From NCBI RefSeq assembly GCF_009859475.1, contig NZ_CP044549.1:744001-808000 (forward strand): DNA of 64,000 nt, given 5' to 3'. Positions 54,371 to 63,065 of the stretch are shown in pieces. A program made the translations under genes and the position numbers. Source of the DNA: Hydrogenophaga sp. BPS33. Its GTDB lineage: Bacteria; Pseudomonadota; Gammaproteobacteria; Burkholderiales; Burkholderiaceae_C. Each line of letters starts with the position of its first letter. Position 1 is the stretch's first letter. The notes under the pieces were generated by a model that did not search any database, was not told the DNA's origin, and saw only the letters and a list, made by a program, of their open reading frames with translations.

Positions 54371-55660
54371 ATGCGCAACCAAGACCTCGACCAACGCCGC
54401 CAATCCGCCGCCCCGCGCGGTGTGGGCGTGATGTGCAACTTCTACGCCGACCGTGCCGAAAACGCCACGCTGTGGGACGTGGAAGGGCGGGCCTTCACCG
54501 ATTTCGCCGCCGGTATCGCCGTGCTGAACACCGGCCACCGCCACCCGGCCATCGTCGCGGCCATCCAGGCGCAGCTGGAGCGCTTCACGCACACCGCTTA
54601 CCAGATCGTGCCGTACGAAAGCGCCGTGTCGCTGGCCGAGCGCATCAACGCGTTGGCGCCGATCGCCGGCCCGGCCAAGACCGCCTTCTTCACCACCGGC
54701 GCCGAAGCGGTGGAAAACGCCATCAAGATCGCGCGCCACCACACCGGCCGCCCGGGCGTCGTGGCCTTCAGCGGTGGCTTTCACGGCCGCACGATGATGG
54801 GCCTGGCGCTCACCGGCAAGGTCGTGCCCTACAAGACCGGCTTCGGTCCGTTCCCCGGTGAGGTCTACCACCTGCCGTTCCCCAGCGCTGTGCGCGGCAT
54901 CACGGTCGAAGAAAGCATCGACGCGCTGGAGCAGTTGTTCAAGTCGGACATCGAACCCACGCGCGTGGCGGCCATCATCCTGGAGCCGGTGCAGGGGGAG
55001 GGCGGCTTCAACATCGCGCCCTCCGCGCTCCTGCAGGCGCTGCGCAGCGTGTGCGACAAGCACGGCATCCTGCTCATCGCCGATGAAGTGCAGACCGGGT
55101 TCGGCCGCACCGGCAAGCTCTTTGCCATGGAGCACCACGGCGTCAAACCCGATCTGATCACCATGGCCAAGAGCCTGGCCGGAGGCATGCCGCTGTCGGC
55201 CGTCTGCGGCCGCGCCGAGGTGATGGACGCCCCCAGCCCGGGTGGCCTGGGCGGTACCTATGCCGCCAATCCGCTGGCCGTGGCTGCATCGCACGCGGTG
55301 CTGGACACGATCGCGTCGGAAAAACTGCTGGAGCGTTCCACCCGCCTGGGTGCGAAGCTGCAGGAGATGCTCAACGAATGGCGCGACGGTTTCCCCGCGA
55401 TCGCCGACGTGCGCGGCCTGGGTTCGATGGTGGCGGTGGAGTTCGCCCATCCCACGACCCGCGCGCCCGATGCCGCCATGGCCACGCGCGTGCAGAAGGA
55501 AGCCCTGGCCCGCGGCCTGTTGCTGCTGACCTGCGGCACCTATGCCAACGTGATCCGCTTCCTGTACCCGCTGACCATCCCCGACGCGCAGTTCGACGCC
55601 GCGCTGACCACACTGCGCGAGGCGCTGCAAGCTGCCACGCATGAAACCACAACCGCCTGA
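54371..55660 (+). CDS. gabT: 4-aminobutyrate aminotransferase
   Basis: 429 residues from the ATG at 54371 (MRNQDLDQRRQSAAPRGVGV). Class III PLP aminotransferase: TGAEAVENAIKIARHHTGRP, FHGRTMMGLALTGKV, LIADEVQTGFGRTGKLFAME and the PLP Lys in LITMAKSLAGGMPLSAV. The start RGV...NFYADRAENATLWD is typical of GabT. Converts GABA and 2-oxoglutarate to succinate semialdehyde and glutamate in the cytosol. Followed 13 bp later by gabD; probably activated by the divergent GabR. Confidence 0.95.
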   Translation: MRNQDLDQRRQSAAPRGVGVMCNFYADRAENATLWDVEGRAFTDFAAGIAVLNTGHRHPAIVAAIQAQLERFTHTAYQIVPYESAVSLAERINALAPIAGPAKTAFFTTGAEAVENAIKIARHHTGRPGVVAFSGGFHGRTMMGLALTGKVVPYKTGFGPFPGEVYHLPFPSAVRGITVEESIDALEQLFKSDIEPTRVAAIILEPVQGEGGFNIAPSALLQALRSVCDKHGILLIADEVQTGFGRTGKLFAMEHHGVKPDLITMAKSLAGGMPLSAVCGRAEVMDAPSPGGLGGTYAANPLAVAASHAVLDTIASEKLLERSTRLGAKLQEMLNEWRDGFPAIADVRGLGSMVAVEFAHPTTRAPDAAMATRVQKEALARGLLLLTCGTYANVIRFLYPLTIPDAQFDAALTTLREALQAATHETTTA

Positions 55661-55673
55661 CGAGAGACCCACG

Positions 55674-57152
55674 ATGGACATGAAGACTTCACCCTTGGCG
55701 TTGCTGGCCGACCCGAGCCTGCTCAAGACCGACGCCCTGATCGATGGCCGCTGGGTGGGTGGCGCGAACCGCTTTCCCGTGCACGACCCGGCCACCGGCG
55801 CGTTGCTGGCCGAAGTGGCCAACCTGGATGCGACCGATGCCGAGGCCGCCATTGCCGCCGCCAACGCGGCCTGGCCCGCGTGGCGCGCGAAATCCGCCAA
55901 GGAGCGCAGCACCATCCTGCGCAAGTGGTACGACCTGTTGATGGCGAACCAGGACGACCTGGGCCGCCTCATGACCGCCGAACAAGGCAAGCCCTTCGCC
56001 GAGGCCAAGGGCGAAGTGGCCTACGGCGCGAGCTTTGTCGAGTGGTACGCCGAAGAGGCCAAGCGCGTGAACGGTGAAACCCTGAGCACCTTCGACCCGA
56101 CGCGCCGCCTGATGGTGGTGCGCCAGCCCATCGGCGTGTGCGCGGCGATCACGCCGTGGAACTTCCCGCTGGCCATGATCACGCGCAAGGTCGCGCCCGC
56201 GCTGGCTGCCGGTTGCCCGGTGATCATCAAGCCCGCCGAGCTCACACCGCTGACCGCGCTGGCCGCCGCCGAACTGGCCGTGCGCGCCGGCATTCCTGCC
56301 GGTGTGTTCAACGTCATCACCGCCGACAGCGACAACAGCATTGCCGTGGGCAAGGCGCTGTGCGCGAGCGACGTGGTGCGGCACCTGAGCTTCACCGGCT
56401 CTACCGAAGTGGGCCGCATCCTCATGGCGCAGTGCGCGCCGACCATCAAGAAGCTTGCACTCGAACTCGGCGGAAACGCGCCTTTCATCGTGTTCGACGA
56501 CGCCGACATCGACAGCGCCGTGGAAGGCGCGCTCGCCAGCAAGTTCCGCAACGCCGGCCAGACCTGCGTGTGCGCCAACCGCCTGTACGTGCAAGACGGC
56601 GTGTACGACGCCTTTGTGAAGAAGTTCGCCGCACGGGTCTCGGCGTTCAAGGTCGGCAACGGTTTTGAAGACGGCGTGGTGCAAGGGCCACTGATCGAGC
56701 CCGCTGCGCTGGACAAGGTGCAGCGCCACCTCGACGACGCGCGCGCCAAGGGCGGCCGCGTGGTGGCGGGCGGCAAACGCCTGGACGGACAGTTCTTCGA
56801 ACCCACGGTGGTGGCCGATGCGACGCCCGACATGCTGTGCGCCAAGGAAGAAACCTTTGGCCCGTTCGCGCCGGTGTTCCGCTTCAAGACCGAGCAGGAG
56901 GCGATTGACGCCGCCAACGACACCGAGTTCGGCCTCGCCAGCTACTTCTACAGCCGAGACGTGGGCCGCATCTACCGCGTGGCCGAGGCGCTGGAGTACG
57001 GCATGGTCGGCATCAACGCCGGCATCATCGCCAGCGAACACGTGCCCTTTGGCGGCGTGAAGCAATCGGGCCTGGGCCGCGAGGGTTCGCGCCACGGCAT
57101 GGACGACTATGTGGAACTGAAATACCTGTGCCTGGGAGACATCCAGAAATGA
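55674..57152 (+). CDS. gabD: Succinate-semialdehyde dehydrogenase
   Basis: 492 residues from the ATG at 55674 (a second in-frame ATG follows at 55680). Aldehyde dehydrogenase: TPWNFPLAMITRKVAPALAA, FTGSTEVGRILM, the catalytic Glu in LALELGGNAPFIVFDDADID and catalytic Cys in FRNAGQTCVCANRLYV. The two neighbouring Cys (TCVC) are typical of GabD. Oxidises succinate semialdehyde to succinate with NAD(P). The stop overlaps the start of the GNAT gene (ATGA). Confidence 0.95.
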   Translation: MDMKTSPLALLADPSLLKTDALIDGRWVGGANRFPVHDPATGALLAEVANLDATDAEAAIAAANAAWPAWRAKSAKERSTILRKWYDLLMANQDDLGRLMTAEQGKPFAEAKGEVAYGASFVEWYAEEAKRVNGETLSTFDPTRRLMVVRQPIGVCAAITPWNFPLAMITRKVAPALAAGCPVIIKPAELTPLTALAAAELAVRAGIPAGVFNVITADSDNSIAVGKALCASDVVRHLSFTGSTEVGRILMAQCAPTIKKLALELGGNAPFIVFDDADIDSAVEGALASKFRNAGQTCVCANRLYVQDGVYDAFVKKFAARVSAFKVGNGFEDGVVQGPLIEPAALDKVQRHLDDARAKGGRVVAGGKRLDGQFFEPTVVADATPDMLCAKEETFGPFAPVFRFKTEQEAIDAANDTEFGLASYFYSRDVGRIYRVAEALEYGMVGINAGIIASEHVPFGGVKQSGLGREGSRHGMDDYVELKYLCLGDIQK

Positions 57153-57598
57153 GCCATTCCATTCGCCTGGTCGCCCCTGAGGACTTCGGCGCCTGGCTGG
57201 CGCTCTGGAAGGGCTACCAGCAGTTCTACAAGGTCGACATCGCCGACAGCGTGACGGCCGAGACCTGGAAGCGCCTGCTCGATGCGAACGAGCCCATGCA
57301 GTGCGCGCTGGCGCTGGACAAGGCCGGCCGTCCCGTGGGGCTGGTGCACTGGATCTTCCACCGCTCCACCTGGACCACCGGCAACTACTGCTACCTGCAG
57401 GACCTGTTCGTGGCCACCGACGTGCGGGGTGGCGGCTACGGCCGACGGCTTATCGAGCATGTGTATGCCGATGCCAAAAATGCCGGTTGCTCGCGCGTGT
57501 ACTGGCTCACGCACGAGAGCAACACCGACGCGATGCAGCTGTACGACCGCATTGCTGAGAAGTCGGGCTTCCTGCAGTACCGCCACGCGGTGAAGTAA
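57149..57598 (+). CDS. GNAT-family N-acetyltransferase (GabT/D-linked)
   Basis: 149 residues from the ATG at 57149, four-base overlap with gabD. Compact GNAT: LQDLFVATDVRGGGYGRRLIEHVYADA (acetyl-CoA motif A, split here as LFVATDVRGGGYGRRLIE) and a YWLTHESNTDAMQLYDRIAE motif B. Such an enzyme directly after gabD suggests acetylation of a small amine, perhaps a polyamine or GABA relative, but that is a guess. Confidence 0.88.
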   Translation: MSHSIRLVAPEDFGAWLALWKGYQQFYKVDIADSVTAETWKRLLDANEPMQCALALDKAGRPVGLVHWIFHRSTWTTGNYCYLQDLFVATDVRGGGYGRRLIEHVYADAKNAGCSRVYWLTHESNTDAMQLYDRIAEKSGFLQYRHAVK

Positions 57599-57664
57599 GG
57601 CCTTTGGACAGACAGAGCAAAATTTATCGGGCGACAAAAATAAGTGTTTGGACAGCGACCCCCT

Positions 57665-57734
57665 CGCTGTCGAACAATGCCTGCACGACCTAACCAGTTC
57701 GCGCGACGCGGTCGTGACAGCGCAGATTTTTTTT
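57665..57734 (+). terminator. Bulged intrinsic terminator candidate
   Basis: GGTCGTGACAGCG (57710-57722) pairs with CGCTGTC (57665-57671) and ACGACC (57685-57690), leaving a 13-base bulge on the left arm; eight T follow at 57727-57734. Would end the gabTD-GNAT transcript, or act as an attenuator before the TctC gene that starts 15 bp later. Confidence 0.5.
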
Positions 57735-57748
57735 ATTCGCCCCTTCAA

Positions 57749-58723
57749 ATGAACTCTGTCTTTCGGCTCCTCTCTGGCTGCGTGGCGGGCGCCCTGTCGC
57801 TGACTTTCGCGGTAGCCGTACAGGCCCAGGCGGCCTTCCCCAACAAGACCATCACCATCATCGTGCCGTACACGGCCGGTGGCACCACCGACCTGCTGGC
57901 CCGCTCCGTCGCCGACGTGCTGCGCGCGCAGGGCGGCCAGACCGTGGTGGTGGACAACAAGCCCGGCGCGGGCGGCTCGATCGCCGGCAAGATGGTGGTC
58001 AACGCCAACCCCGACGGCTACACCTTGCTGATGACCTCCAGCGGCATCAACTCGGTGACGCCCGTGGTCTACAAGGACTTCAACGCGCTCGACGGCCTGG
58101 CCCAGGTCTCGGTGCTGGTGGACGTGCCCTTCGTGGTCTCGGTGCACAAGAAGTTCGCCGCGCAGAACCTGAAGGACTTCGTGGCCTACGCCAAGAAGAA
58201 GCCCGATGACATCCGCATCGGCAACGCCAGCAAGGGCAGCCACGGCCACCTGACGCAGCTGTTGTTCGACAAGGCCGCCGGCGTGCAATTGCTATCCGTG
58301 CCTTACAAGGGCAGCGTGCCTTCGCTCAACGATTTGCTGGGCGGCCACATCGAAGCCACCATCGACAACGTGGGCGTGATCAAGCCCTACATCGACACCG
58401 ACAAGCTCACCGCCTTGTTCGTCACCAGCAAGAACCGCTCGCCCGCGCTGCCGCAAGTGCCGACCGCCACCGAGCTGGGCGTTCCGTTCGATTCCACCGC
58501 CTGGTTCGGCCTGGCCGCACCGCGCAACACGCCGCCAGCGATCGTGAAGCAGATCCGCGACATGGTCGCCAAGGGCTTCGAGGACAAGGCACAGCAGGAC
58601 AAGCTGGTGCAGGCCGGTCTGACGCCCGTGTTCGGCACGCCGGCCGAAGCCACGGCCCGCACCAAGGCCGAGAGCGCCTCGCTGGGCAAGCTGGCAGAAA
58701 CATTGAGCCTCAGTCAGAACTAG
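57749..58723 (+). CDS. Bug/TctC-family tripartite tricarboxylate transporter substrate-binding protein
   Basis: 324 residues from the ATG at 57749; the longer frame runs through the terminator. Sec signal peptide ends near AVQAQA, mature start AAFPNKTITIIVPYTAGGTT, then VVVDNKPGAGGSIAGKMVVN and SVPYKGSVPSLNDLLGGHIE. Periplasmic receptor without TctAB partners in the window. Direct repeats TTTGGACAG at 57603-57611 and 57647-57655 lie upstream and could belong to its control. Heads the aldolase/amidase cluster and presumably supplies its substrate. Confidence 0.93.
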   Translation: MNSVFRLLSGCVAGALSLTFAVAVQAQAAFPNKTITIIVPYTAGGTTDLLARSVADVLRAQGGQTVVVDNKPGAGGSIAGKMVVNANPDGYTLLMTSSGINSVTPVVYKDFNALDGLAQVSVLVDVPFVVSVHKKFAAQNLKDFVAYAKKKPDDIRIGNASKGSHGHLTQLLFDKAAGVQLLSVPYKGSVPSLNDLLGGHIEATIDNVGVIKPYIDTDKLTALFVTSKNRSPALPQVPTATELGVPFDSTAWFGLAAPRNTPPAIVKQIRDMVAKGFEDKAQQDKLVQAGLTPVFGTPAEATARTKAESASLGKLAETLSLSQN

Positions 58724-58728
58724 AGAGC

Positions 58729-58820
58729 CACCCCCCGCGCGGCTTCGCCGCTCCCCCCTCCCGCTGCGCGTAGGGGGGCGAACGCTGGGACCGGCGCAGC
58801 CGGATCCTTGCGTTCCCTGG
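58729..58820 (+). repeat. Comamonadaceae-type C-run/G-run intergenic element, copy C
   Basis: CACCCCCC...CTCCCCCCTC...TAGGGGGGCGAACGCTGGG, then ACCGGCGCAGCCGGATCC and GCGTTCCCTGG. Same block order as 15222-15312 and 47142-47248. Inserted between the TctC and aldolase genes without breaking the gene order. Confidence 0.65.
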
Positions 58821-58853
58821 CATCTCGATCCTCCACCGTTTTTGGTGTTTCTC

Positions 58854-59591
58854 ATGACCACGCAATTTTCCATCTGGGTTTCCGAACCCCAGTTCTCGTA
58901 CATCGAGATCGCGCATGCCTGCGGCGTGCGCCGTCTGGTGCTCGACATCGAGCACGGCATCTTCCCGCTGCACGCGATGGACCAGTTCATCGCGTTTGCC
59001 AAGGCCAAGGGCATGAACGTGCTCTCCAAGGTCGCGGGTCCGCACGCTGAAGCCATTCAGCAGGCGATCGACTGCGGCTCCGACGGCGTGATCGTTCCGC
59101 ACATCATGAGCGCCGCACATGCGATCGAAGTCTGCGCCACGGCCAAGTTCCCGCCGATGGGCACGCGCAGCTACTACGGTGGCCGCCCGGTCAACTTCAT
59201 GAAGCCGGCGTCGACCTACTTTGAGGACGAGAACCGCCGCGTGCTGTGCCTGCCGATGATCGAAGCCGGCACCGCGCTGGACGAAGTCGAGAAGATCGTC
59301 GCGCTCGATTTCGTCGACGGCCTGTTCCCCGGCCCGACCGATCTCGCGCTCTCCAAGGGCCAGGGCTTCTACACCTTCGACGAACAAAGCCGTGCCGACC
59401 TGCAACGCTGCGCCGACGCCGCACGCGCCGTCGGCAAGATCTGGGTCATGCCCGCCTGGACCGCCGCCGAGCGCCGCTTCGCGGTCGAGAACGGCGCGGC
59501 CGAGGTCTGTATCTCCACGCAATACGCGGCCATCCGCAACGGTATCCAGGGCGCGATCAAGGGCCTGGCCGACGAGGGCTACTCGCTCTGA
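58854..59591 (+). CDS. HpcH/HpaI aldolase family protein
   Basis: 245 residues from the ATG at 58854. Class II (metal-dependent) pyruvate aldolase/citrate lyase beta fold: EIAHACGVRRLVLDIEHGIF, GTRSYYGGRP (conserved Arg), LCLPMIEAGTALDEVEKI with the metal-binding Glu and VDGLFPGPTDLALSKG with the Asp. Family members cleave 4-hydroxy-2-oxo acids to pyruvate and an aldehyde. The N-terminal extension seen in HpcH is short here. Between TctC and nitrilase genes, co-directional. Confidence 0.88.
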   Translation: MTTQFSIWVSEPQFSYIEIAHACGVRRLVLDIEHGIFPLHAMDQFIAFAKAKGMNVLSKVAGPHAEAIQQAIDCGSDGVIVPHIMSAAHAIEVCATAKFPPMGTRSYYGGRPVNFMKPASTYFEDENRRVLCLPMIEAGTALDEVEKIVALDFVDGLFPGPTDLALSKGQGFYTFDEQSRADLQRCADAARAVGKIWVMPAWTAAERRFAVENGAAEVCISTQYAAIRNGIQGAIKGLADEGYSL

Positions 59592-59625
59592 TCCAACCGC
59601 GAACGCACACACACACCGAGACACC

Positions 59626-60462
59626 ATGAAAACCGAACTCAAAGTCACCGCGATCCAGATGAACTCCGGCGCGGACCAGCAAAAAAACCTGGCCGATGCC
59701 GCCGCGCTGATGAAGGCCGCCATCGCTTCGGATGGCCCCGACCTCATCATGCTGCCGGAGTACTTCGACTTCTACGGCGGTGAGAAAGAAGGCAAGCACG
59801 CCGCAGCCGGCGCGGTGCCGGGCGGCGGCTCGTACACCTTCCTCTCCAACTTCGCGCGCGAACACAAGGTGTGGGTGCATGCCGGTTCGCTGATCGAGCG
59901 CATCGAAGGCGACTCGCGCGTCTACAACACCAGCGTGGTGTTCGACCGCGAAGGCAATGAGGTGGCCACCTACCGCAAGATCCACCTGTTCGACATCACT
60001 TCGCCCGACGGCACCAAGTACCACGAGTCCGCGACCGTGAAGGCCGGCGACAACGTCGTGACCTACGACATCGAAGGCTTCACGATGGGTTGCGCGATCT
60101 GTTTCGACATGCGCTTCTCCGACCTCTTTGCGGCCTTGGCGCGGCGTGGCGTGGACATCGTGGCATTGCCTTCGGCCTTCGCCATGGGCACCGGCAAAGA
60201 CCATTGGGATGTGTTGCTGCGCGCCCGCGCCATCGAAACCCAGGCCTACGTGGTGGCACCGGCCCAGGTCGGAACCTACTACTCCAACGGCCAGGCCCGC
60301 CTGACGTACGGCAACTCGCTGGTGTGCGATCCCTGGGGCTTGGTGGTGGCTCGTGCCTCTAACGCGCCGGGCTTCGTGTCTGCCCGCATCGAGCGCTCGC
60401 AGATCGACCATGCGCGCTCCATGATTCCGATGCAGGCACGCCGCAAGCCGATTGCTGCTTGA
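59626..60462 (+). CDS. Nitrilase-superfamily carbon-nitrogen hydrolase
   Basis: 278 residues from the ATG at 59626. Catalytic triad in family order: Glu in LIMLPEYFDFYGG, Lys in TYRKIHLFDI, Cys in MGCAICFDMRFSDLF. The HLFDI and ICFDMRF contexts resemble omega-amidase or deaminated-glutathione amidase (Nit) members rather than true nitrilases. Probably hydrolyses the amide of a small dicarboxylate monoamide in the cytosol. 10 bp before the RraA-like gene. Confidence 0.88.
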   Translation: MKTELKVTAIQMNSGADQQKNLADAAALMKAAIASDGPDLIMLPEYFDFYGGEKEGKHAAAGAVPGGGSYTFLSNFAREHKVWVHAGSLIERIEGDSRVYNTSVVFDREGNEVATYRKIHLFDITSPDGTKYHESATVKAGDNVVTYDIEGFTMGCAICFDMRFSDLFAALARRGVDIVALPSAFAMGTGKDHWDVLLRARAIETQAYVVAPAQVGTYYSNGQARLTYGNSLVCDPWGLVVARASNAPGFVSARIERSQIDHARSMIPMQARRKPIAA

Positions 60463-60472
60463 GGCTTTGGGC

Positions 60473-61135
60473 ATGTACACCATCAACGACATGCCGCTGC
60501 CGCTGGACCCTCGCATCGTCGAGGCGCTCGGGCAAGTGGAGACCGCGACCGTCGGCCACTGGCGCCTGATGGGCTTCGTGGACCCGACGATCCAGTCCAT
60601 CTTGCGCCCGGCGCGGCGCGTGGTTGGCACGGCCGTCACGGTGGCGATCCCCAGCTCCGACTCCACGCTGCTGCACCACGCGGTGGGCCTGGTGCGCCCG
60701 GGCGATTTCCTCGTGATCGATCGCCTGGGCGATGACCGCCACGCCTGCTGGGGCGGTGGCGTTACCGTGGCCGCGAAAGCGGCGGGCGCGGCCGGCGCCG
60801 TGGTCGATGGACCCTGCACCGACACCGAGGAGATCGAAGCCTCGTCGTTCCCGTTGTGGGCGCGCGGTGTCTCGCCCATCACCACGCGACTGCACGACCT
60901 CGGCGGCGGCTTGAACGTGCCGGTGTCGTGTGGCGGCGTCGCGGTGATGCCGGGTGACGTGGTACTGGCCGACGCCAGCGGCGTGCTGGTGCTGCCGCGC
61001 AACGAGGCGCTGCTGATCGCCGAAAGAGCGCTGGCCATTCAGCGGCGCAGCGTGGACCGAGAAGCCGCGATCGCGCGCGGCGCGAAGCTGGGCGAGCTGT
61101 CGGGCGCGTCAAGCAAGGTGTTGGCGCGCGCTTGA
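60473..61135 (+). CDS. RraA-like/4-hydroxy-4-methyl-2-oxoglutarate aldolase family protein with altered active site
   Basis: 220 residues from the ATG at 60473. RraA/HMG-aldolase fold: PGDFLVIDRLGDDRHACWGG, AAGAAGAVVDGPCTDTEEIE, FPLWARGVSPIT and the PGDVVLADASGVLVLPRNEA block. In aldolases of this family the GxxxxR-D motif has Arg before the metal-binding Asp; here the residue is Thr (CTDTEE). It may therefore have another activity or be non-catalytic. Last gene of the cluster; convergent with the LysR gene, 6 bp apart. Confidence 0.85.
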   Translation: MYTINDMPLPLDPRIVEALGQVETATVGHWRLMGFVDPTIQSILRPARRVVGTAVTVAIPSSDSTLLHHAVGLVRPGDFLVIDRLGDDRHACWGGGVTVAAKAAGAAGAVVDGPCTDTEEIEASSFPLWARGVSPITTRLHDLGGGLNVPVSCGGVAVMPGDVVLADASGVLVLPRNEALLIAERALAIQRRSVDREAAIARGAKLGELSGASSKVLARA

Positions 61136-61141
61136 ACAACG

Positions 61142-62080
61142 TTAGTCGGCGTCGGCGATAAAAACCACGTCGGCCGGGAACTGGGCGGTCAGCTTGCGCG
61201 CCGCCTGGCTTGCCAATTCCGCGATGGCCCGCGCATTCGTGGCGGCCTCGCTGTCGGCCATCCACACCGCCGAGTACGCCGTGGGTGGAAACGAGGGGTG
61301 CGTGTGCAGCACATGCAGGCTGCCGTCGGCCAACTGGTTCTGGATCAGTGCCAAGGGCAGCATCGTCACTCCGATGCCGTTCTGCGCCATATGCATCGAC
61401 GTGGCGAGTGAGTTCGACGTGATCAGGTGCGGCGTGTCGGTGCTGCCCGAGCCGAAGAAGTCGGTCACGCGCTTCGCATTCAACGTGCCTGGTGCGTAGG
61501 AAATGATCGGCAGGCGGCTGAGCTCGCGCGGCGTGTAGTGGTCGGTGGACGGCTGCACCAATGTGGGCGACGCGGCCCACACCATGGCCAATGTGCAGAT
61601 CGGCACCACCTCGAAGTTCGCGTGGCTGGCGGGCGGGTGCGCGGTGAGGCAGATGTCGATGCGCTTCTCGGGCAAAAGGCGCGTGAGCTTGTCCGAGGTA
61701 TCGTCGGTCAGCACCTCCAGGCGCACGCTGGGATGGTGCTCGCGCAGGGTGCGGGTGATCTCCGGCAGCAGCAGGTGCGCCATGCTCGACGGCACGCCGA
61801 TGCGCACCAGTCCGCCCAGTTCGGCCGATTTGCGGTGGCGGTTCATCATCGCGTCGTAGCGCCGGATGATCTCGCGCGCCTCGGCCACGAAGGCCTCGCC
61901 CGCCAGCGTTACCGTGACCTCGCGCGCCTGCCGTTCGAACAGGCGTACCCCGAGTTCCTGCTCGATCATCTGGATGCGGCTGGAGATGGCGGGCTGCGTC
62001 ATGTGCAGCCGCTCGCTCGTGACGCGGAAATTCCGGTCGTGGGCGAGCCAGATCACGGTTTCAAGAAAGCGGATGTTCAT
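61142..62080 (-). CDS. LysR-family transcriptional regulator
   Basis: 312 residues. N-terminal HTH (FLETVIWLAHDRNFRVTSER, MTQPAISSRIQMIEQELGVRLFER) and a periplasmic-binding-like effector domain (LVRIGVPSSMAHLLLPEITR, then IDICLTAHPP). Convergent with the TctC/aldolase/amidase/RraA set and the obvious candidate for its control. Divergent from the MerR gene at 62225 with ~145 bp between starts; that region also contains the MerR palindrome. Confidence 0.92.
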   Translation of the reverse strand: MNIRFLETVIWLAHDRNFRVTSERLHMTQPAISSRIQMIEQELGVRLFERQAREVTVTLAGEAFVAEAREIIRRYDAMMNRHRKSAELGGLVRIGVPSSMAHLLLPEITRTLREHHPSVRLEVLTDDTSDKLTRLLPEKRIDICLTAHPPASHANFEVVPICTLAMVWAASPTLVQPSTDHYTPRELSRLPIISYAPGTLNAKRVTDFFGSGSTDTPHLITSNSLATSMHMAQNGIGVTMLPLALIQNQLADGSLHVLHTHPSFPPTAYSAVWMADSEAATNARAIAELASQAARKLTAQFPADVVFIADAD

Positions 62081-62189
62081 GGGGTCGGGCGCTGAAAATT
62101 CATTGTAGGTGCGTGCTTGAGCAATAGGCGTTCCGACGCTGGTTGCGACTGCCAGGGCCGCACGATTGCGTATAAGATCGCCGCCTCAC

Positions 62190-62207
62190 GTTGACGTAAA
62201 CGTCAAC
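62190..62207. promoter_or_regulatory. MerR (LiuR-like) operator candidate
   Basis: GTTGACGTAAACGTCAAC: perfect 8-bp inverted repeat around AA, 17 bp before the MerR ATG. Resembles the TTGACGT/ACGTCAA-type sites described for LiuR regulators. TATAAG at 62171-62176 may be the -10, putting the operator over the transcription start. Confidence 0.65.
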
Positions 62208-62224
62208 TCCACCCCGAAGCAGCC

Positions 62225-62644
62225 ATGGCGTCGAACCCGACCTACACCATCAGCGACCTGGCGCGCGAGTTCGACCTGACCACGCGCGCCATCCGTTTCT
62301 ACGAAGACATGGGCCTGCTGCAGCCGCAGCGCGAAGGCCCGGGCGGACGCAACCGGGTCTACAGCTCGCGCGACCGAACGCGCCTCAAGCTCACCTTGCG
62401 CGCCAAGCGCCTGGGCCTCTCGCTGACCGAGGCCAAGGACATCATCGACACCTACGACAGCCCGCGCGACACCGGGCCGCAGCTGCGCAAGTTCCTCACC
62501 ATCCTGGCCGATCACCGGCGCCAGCTCGAAGAGCAAATGGCCGACTTGGTGGCCAACCTGGACGAGGTGAAGACGCACGAGAAGGAAGCGCGGGCCTTGC
62601 TGAACAAGATCGAGCAGGGTGGCAAGACCGCGCGCGCGGGTTAA
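62225..62644 (+). CDS. MerR-family regulator, LiuR-like
   Basis: 139 residues. MerR HTH: TYTISDLAREFDLTTRAIRF, YEDMGLLQPQREGPGGRNRVY, then a helical coiled coil. The RNRVYSSRDRTRLKLTLRAKRLGLSL stretch (here split at RTRL) is characteristic of LiuR, which represses branched-chain amino acid/acyl-CoA degradation genes. No cysteines for metal binding. The liu genes themselves are not in the window, so its regulon lies elsewhere or it controls the DUF1304 gene 51 bp downstream. Confidence 0.9.
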   Translation: MASNPTYTISDLAREFDLTTRAIRFYEDMGLLQPQREGPGGRNRVYSSRDRTRLKLTLRAKRLGLSLTEAKDIIDTYDSPRDTGPQLRKFLTILADHRRQLEEQMADLVANLDEVKTHEKEARALLNKIEQGGKTARAG

Positions 62645-62695
62645 GCTGCCAAGGCGCCGCTGCCGCATCCGCAGCGCTCATTGCCAGGAGGGCAC

Positions 62696-63064
62696 ATGTC
62701 CTTGATCGCCAACGTTGTCGTCGGCCTTGTGGGCTTGATCCACGTCTACATCCTCGTGCTCGAAATGTTTCTGTGGGACAAGCCCGCCGGCCTGCGCGCT
62801 TTCGGGCAGACACCCGCCTCGGCCGCGGCCACCAAGGTGCTGGCGGCCAACCAGGGGCTCTACAACGGCTTTCTCGCGGCCGGCCTGTTCTGGGGTTTGT
62901 GGCTCGGCCCCGAAGGCTTTGGCGTGAAGGTGTTCTTTCTGCTGTGCGTGTTCGTGGCGGGCCTGTACGGCGCGGCCACCGCCAGCCGCAAGATTCTCTT
63001 TGTGCAGGTGCTGCCGGCCACGATCGGCCTGGTGCTGTTGTTCCTCGGCCGTTCGATGGGCTGA
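62696..63064 (+). CDS. DUF1304 family membrane protein
   Basis: 122 residues from the ATG at 62696 with AGGAGG six bases upstream. Four hydrophobic segments; VYILVLEMFLWDKPAG and KVLAANQGLYNGFLAAGLFW are the DUF1304 signatures. Inner membrane, function unknown. Stop is one base from the stop of the convergent VOC gene. Confidence 0.9.
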   Translation: MSLIANVVVGLVGLIHVYILVLEMFLWDKPAGLRAFGQTPASAAATKVLAANQGLYNGFLAAGLFWGLWLGPEGFGVKVFFLLCVFVAGLYGAATASRKILFVQVLPATIGLVLLFLGRSMG

Positions 63065-63065
63065 G

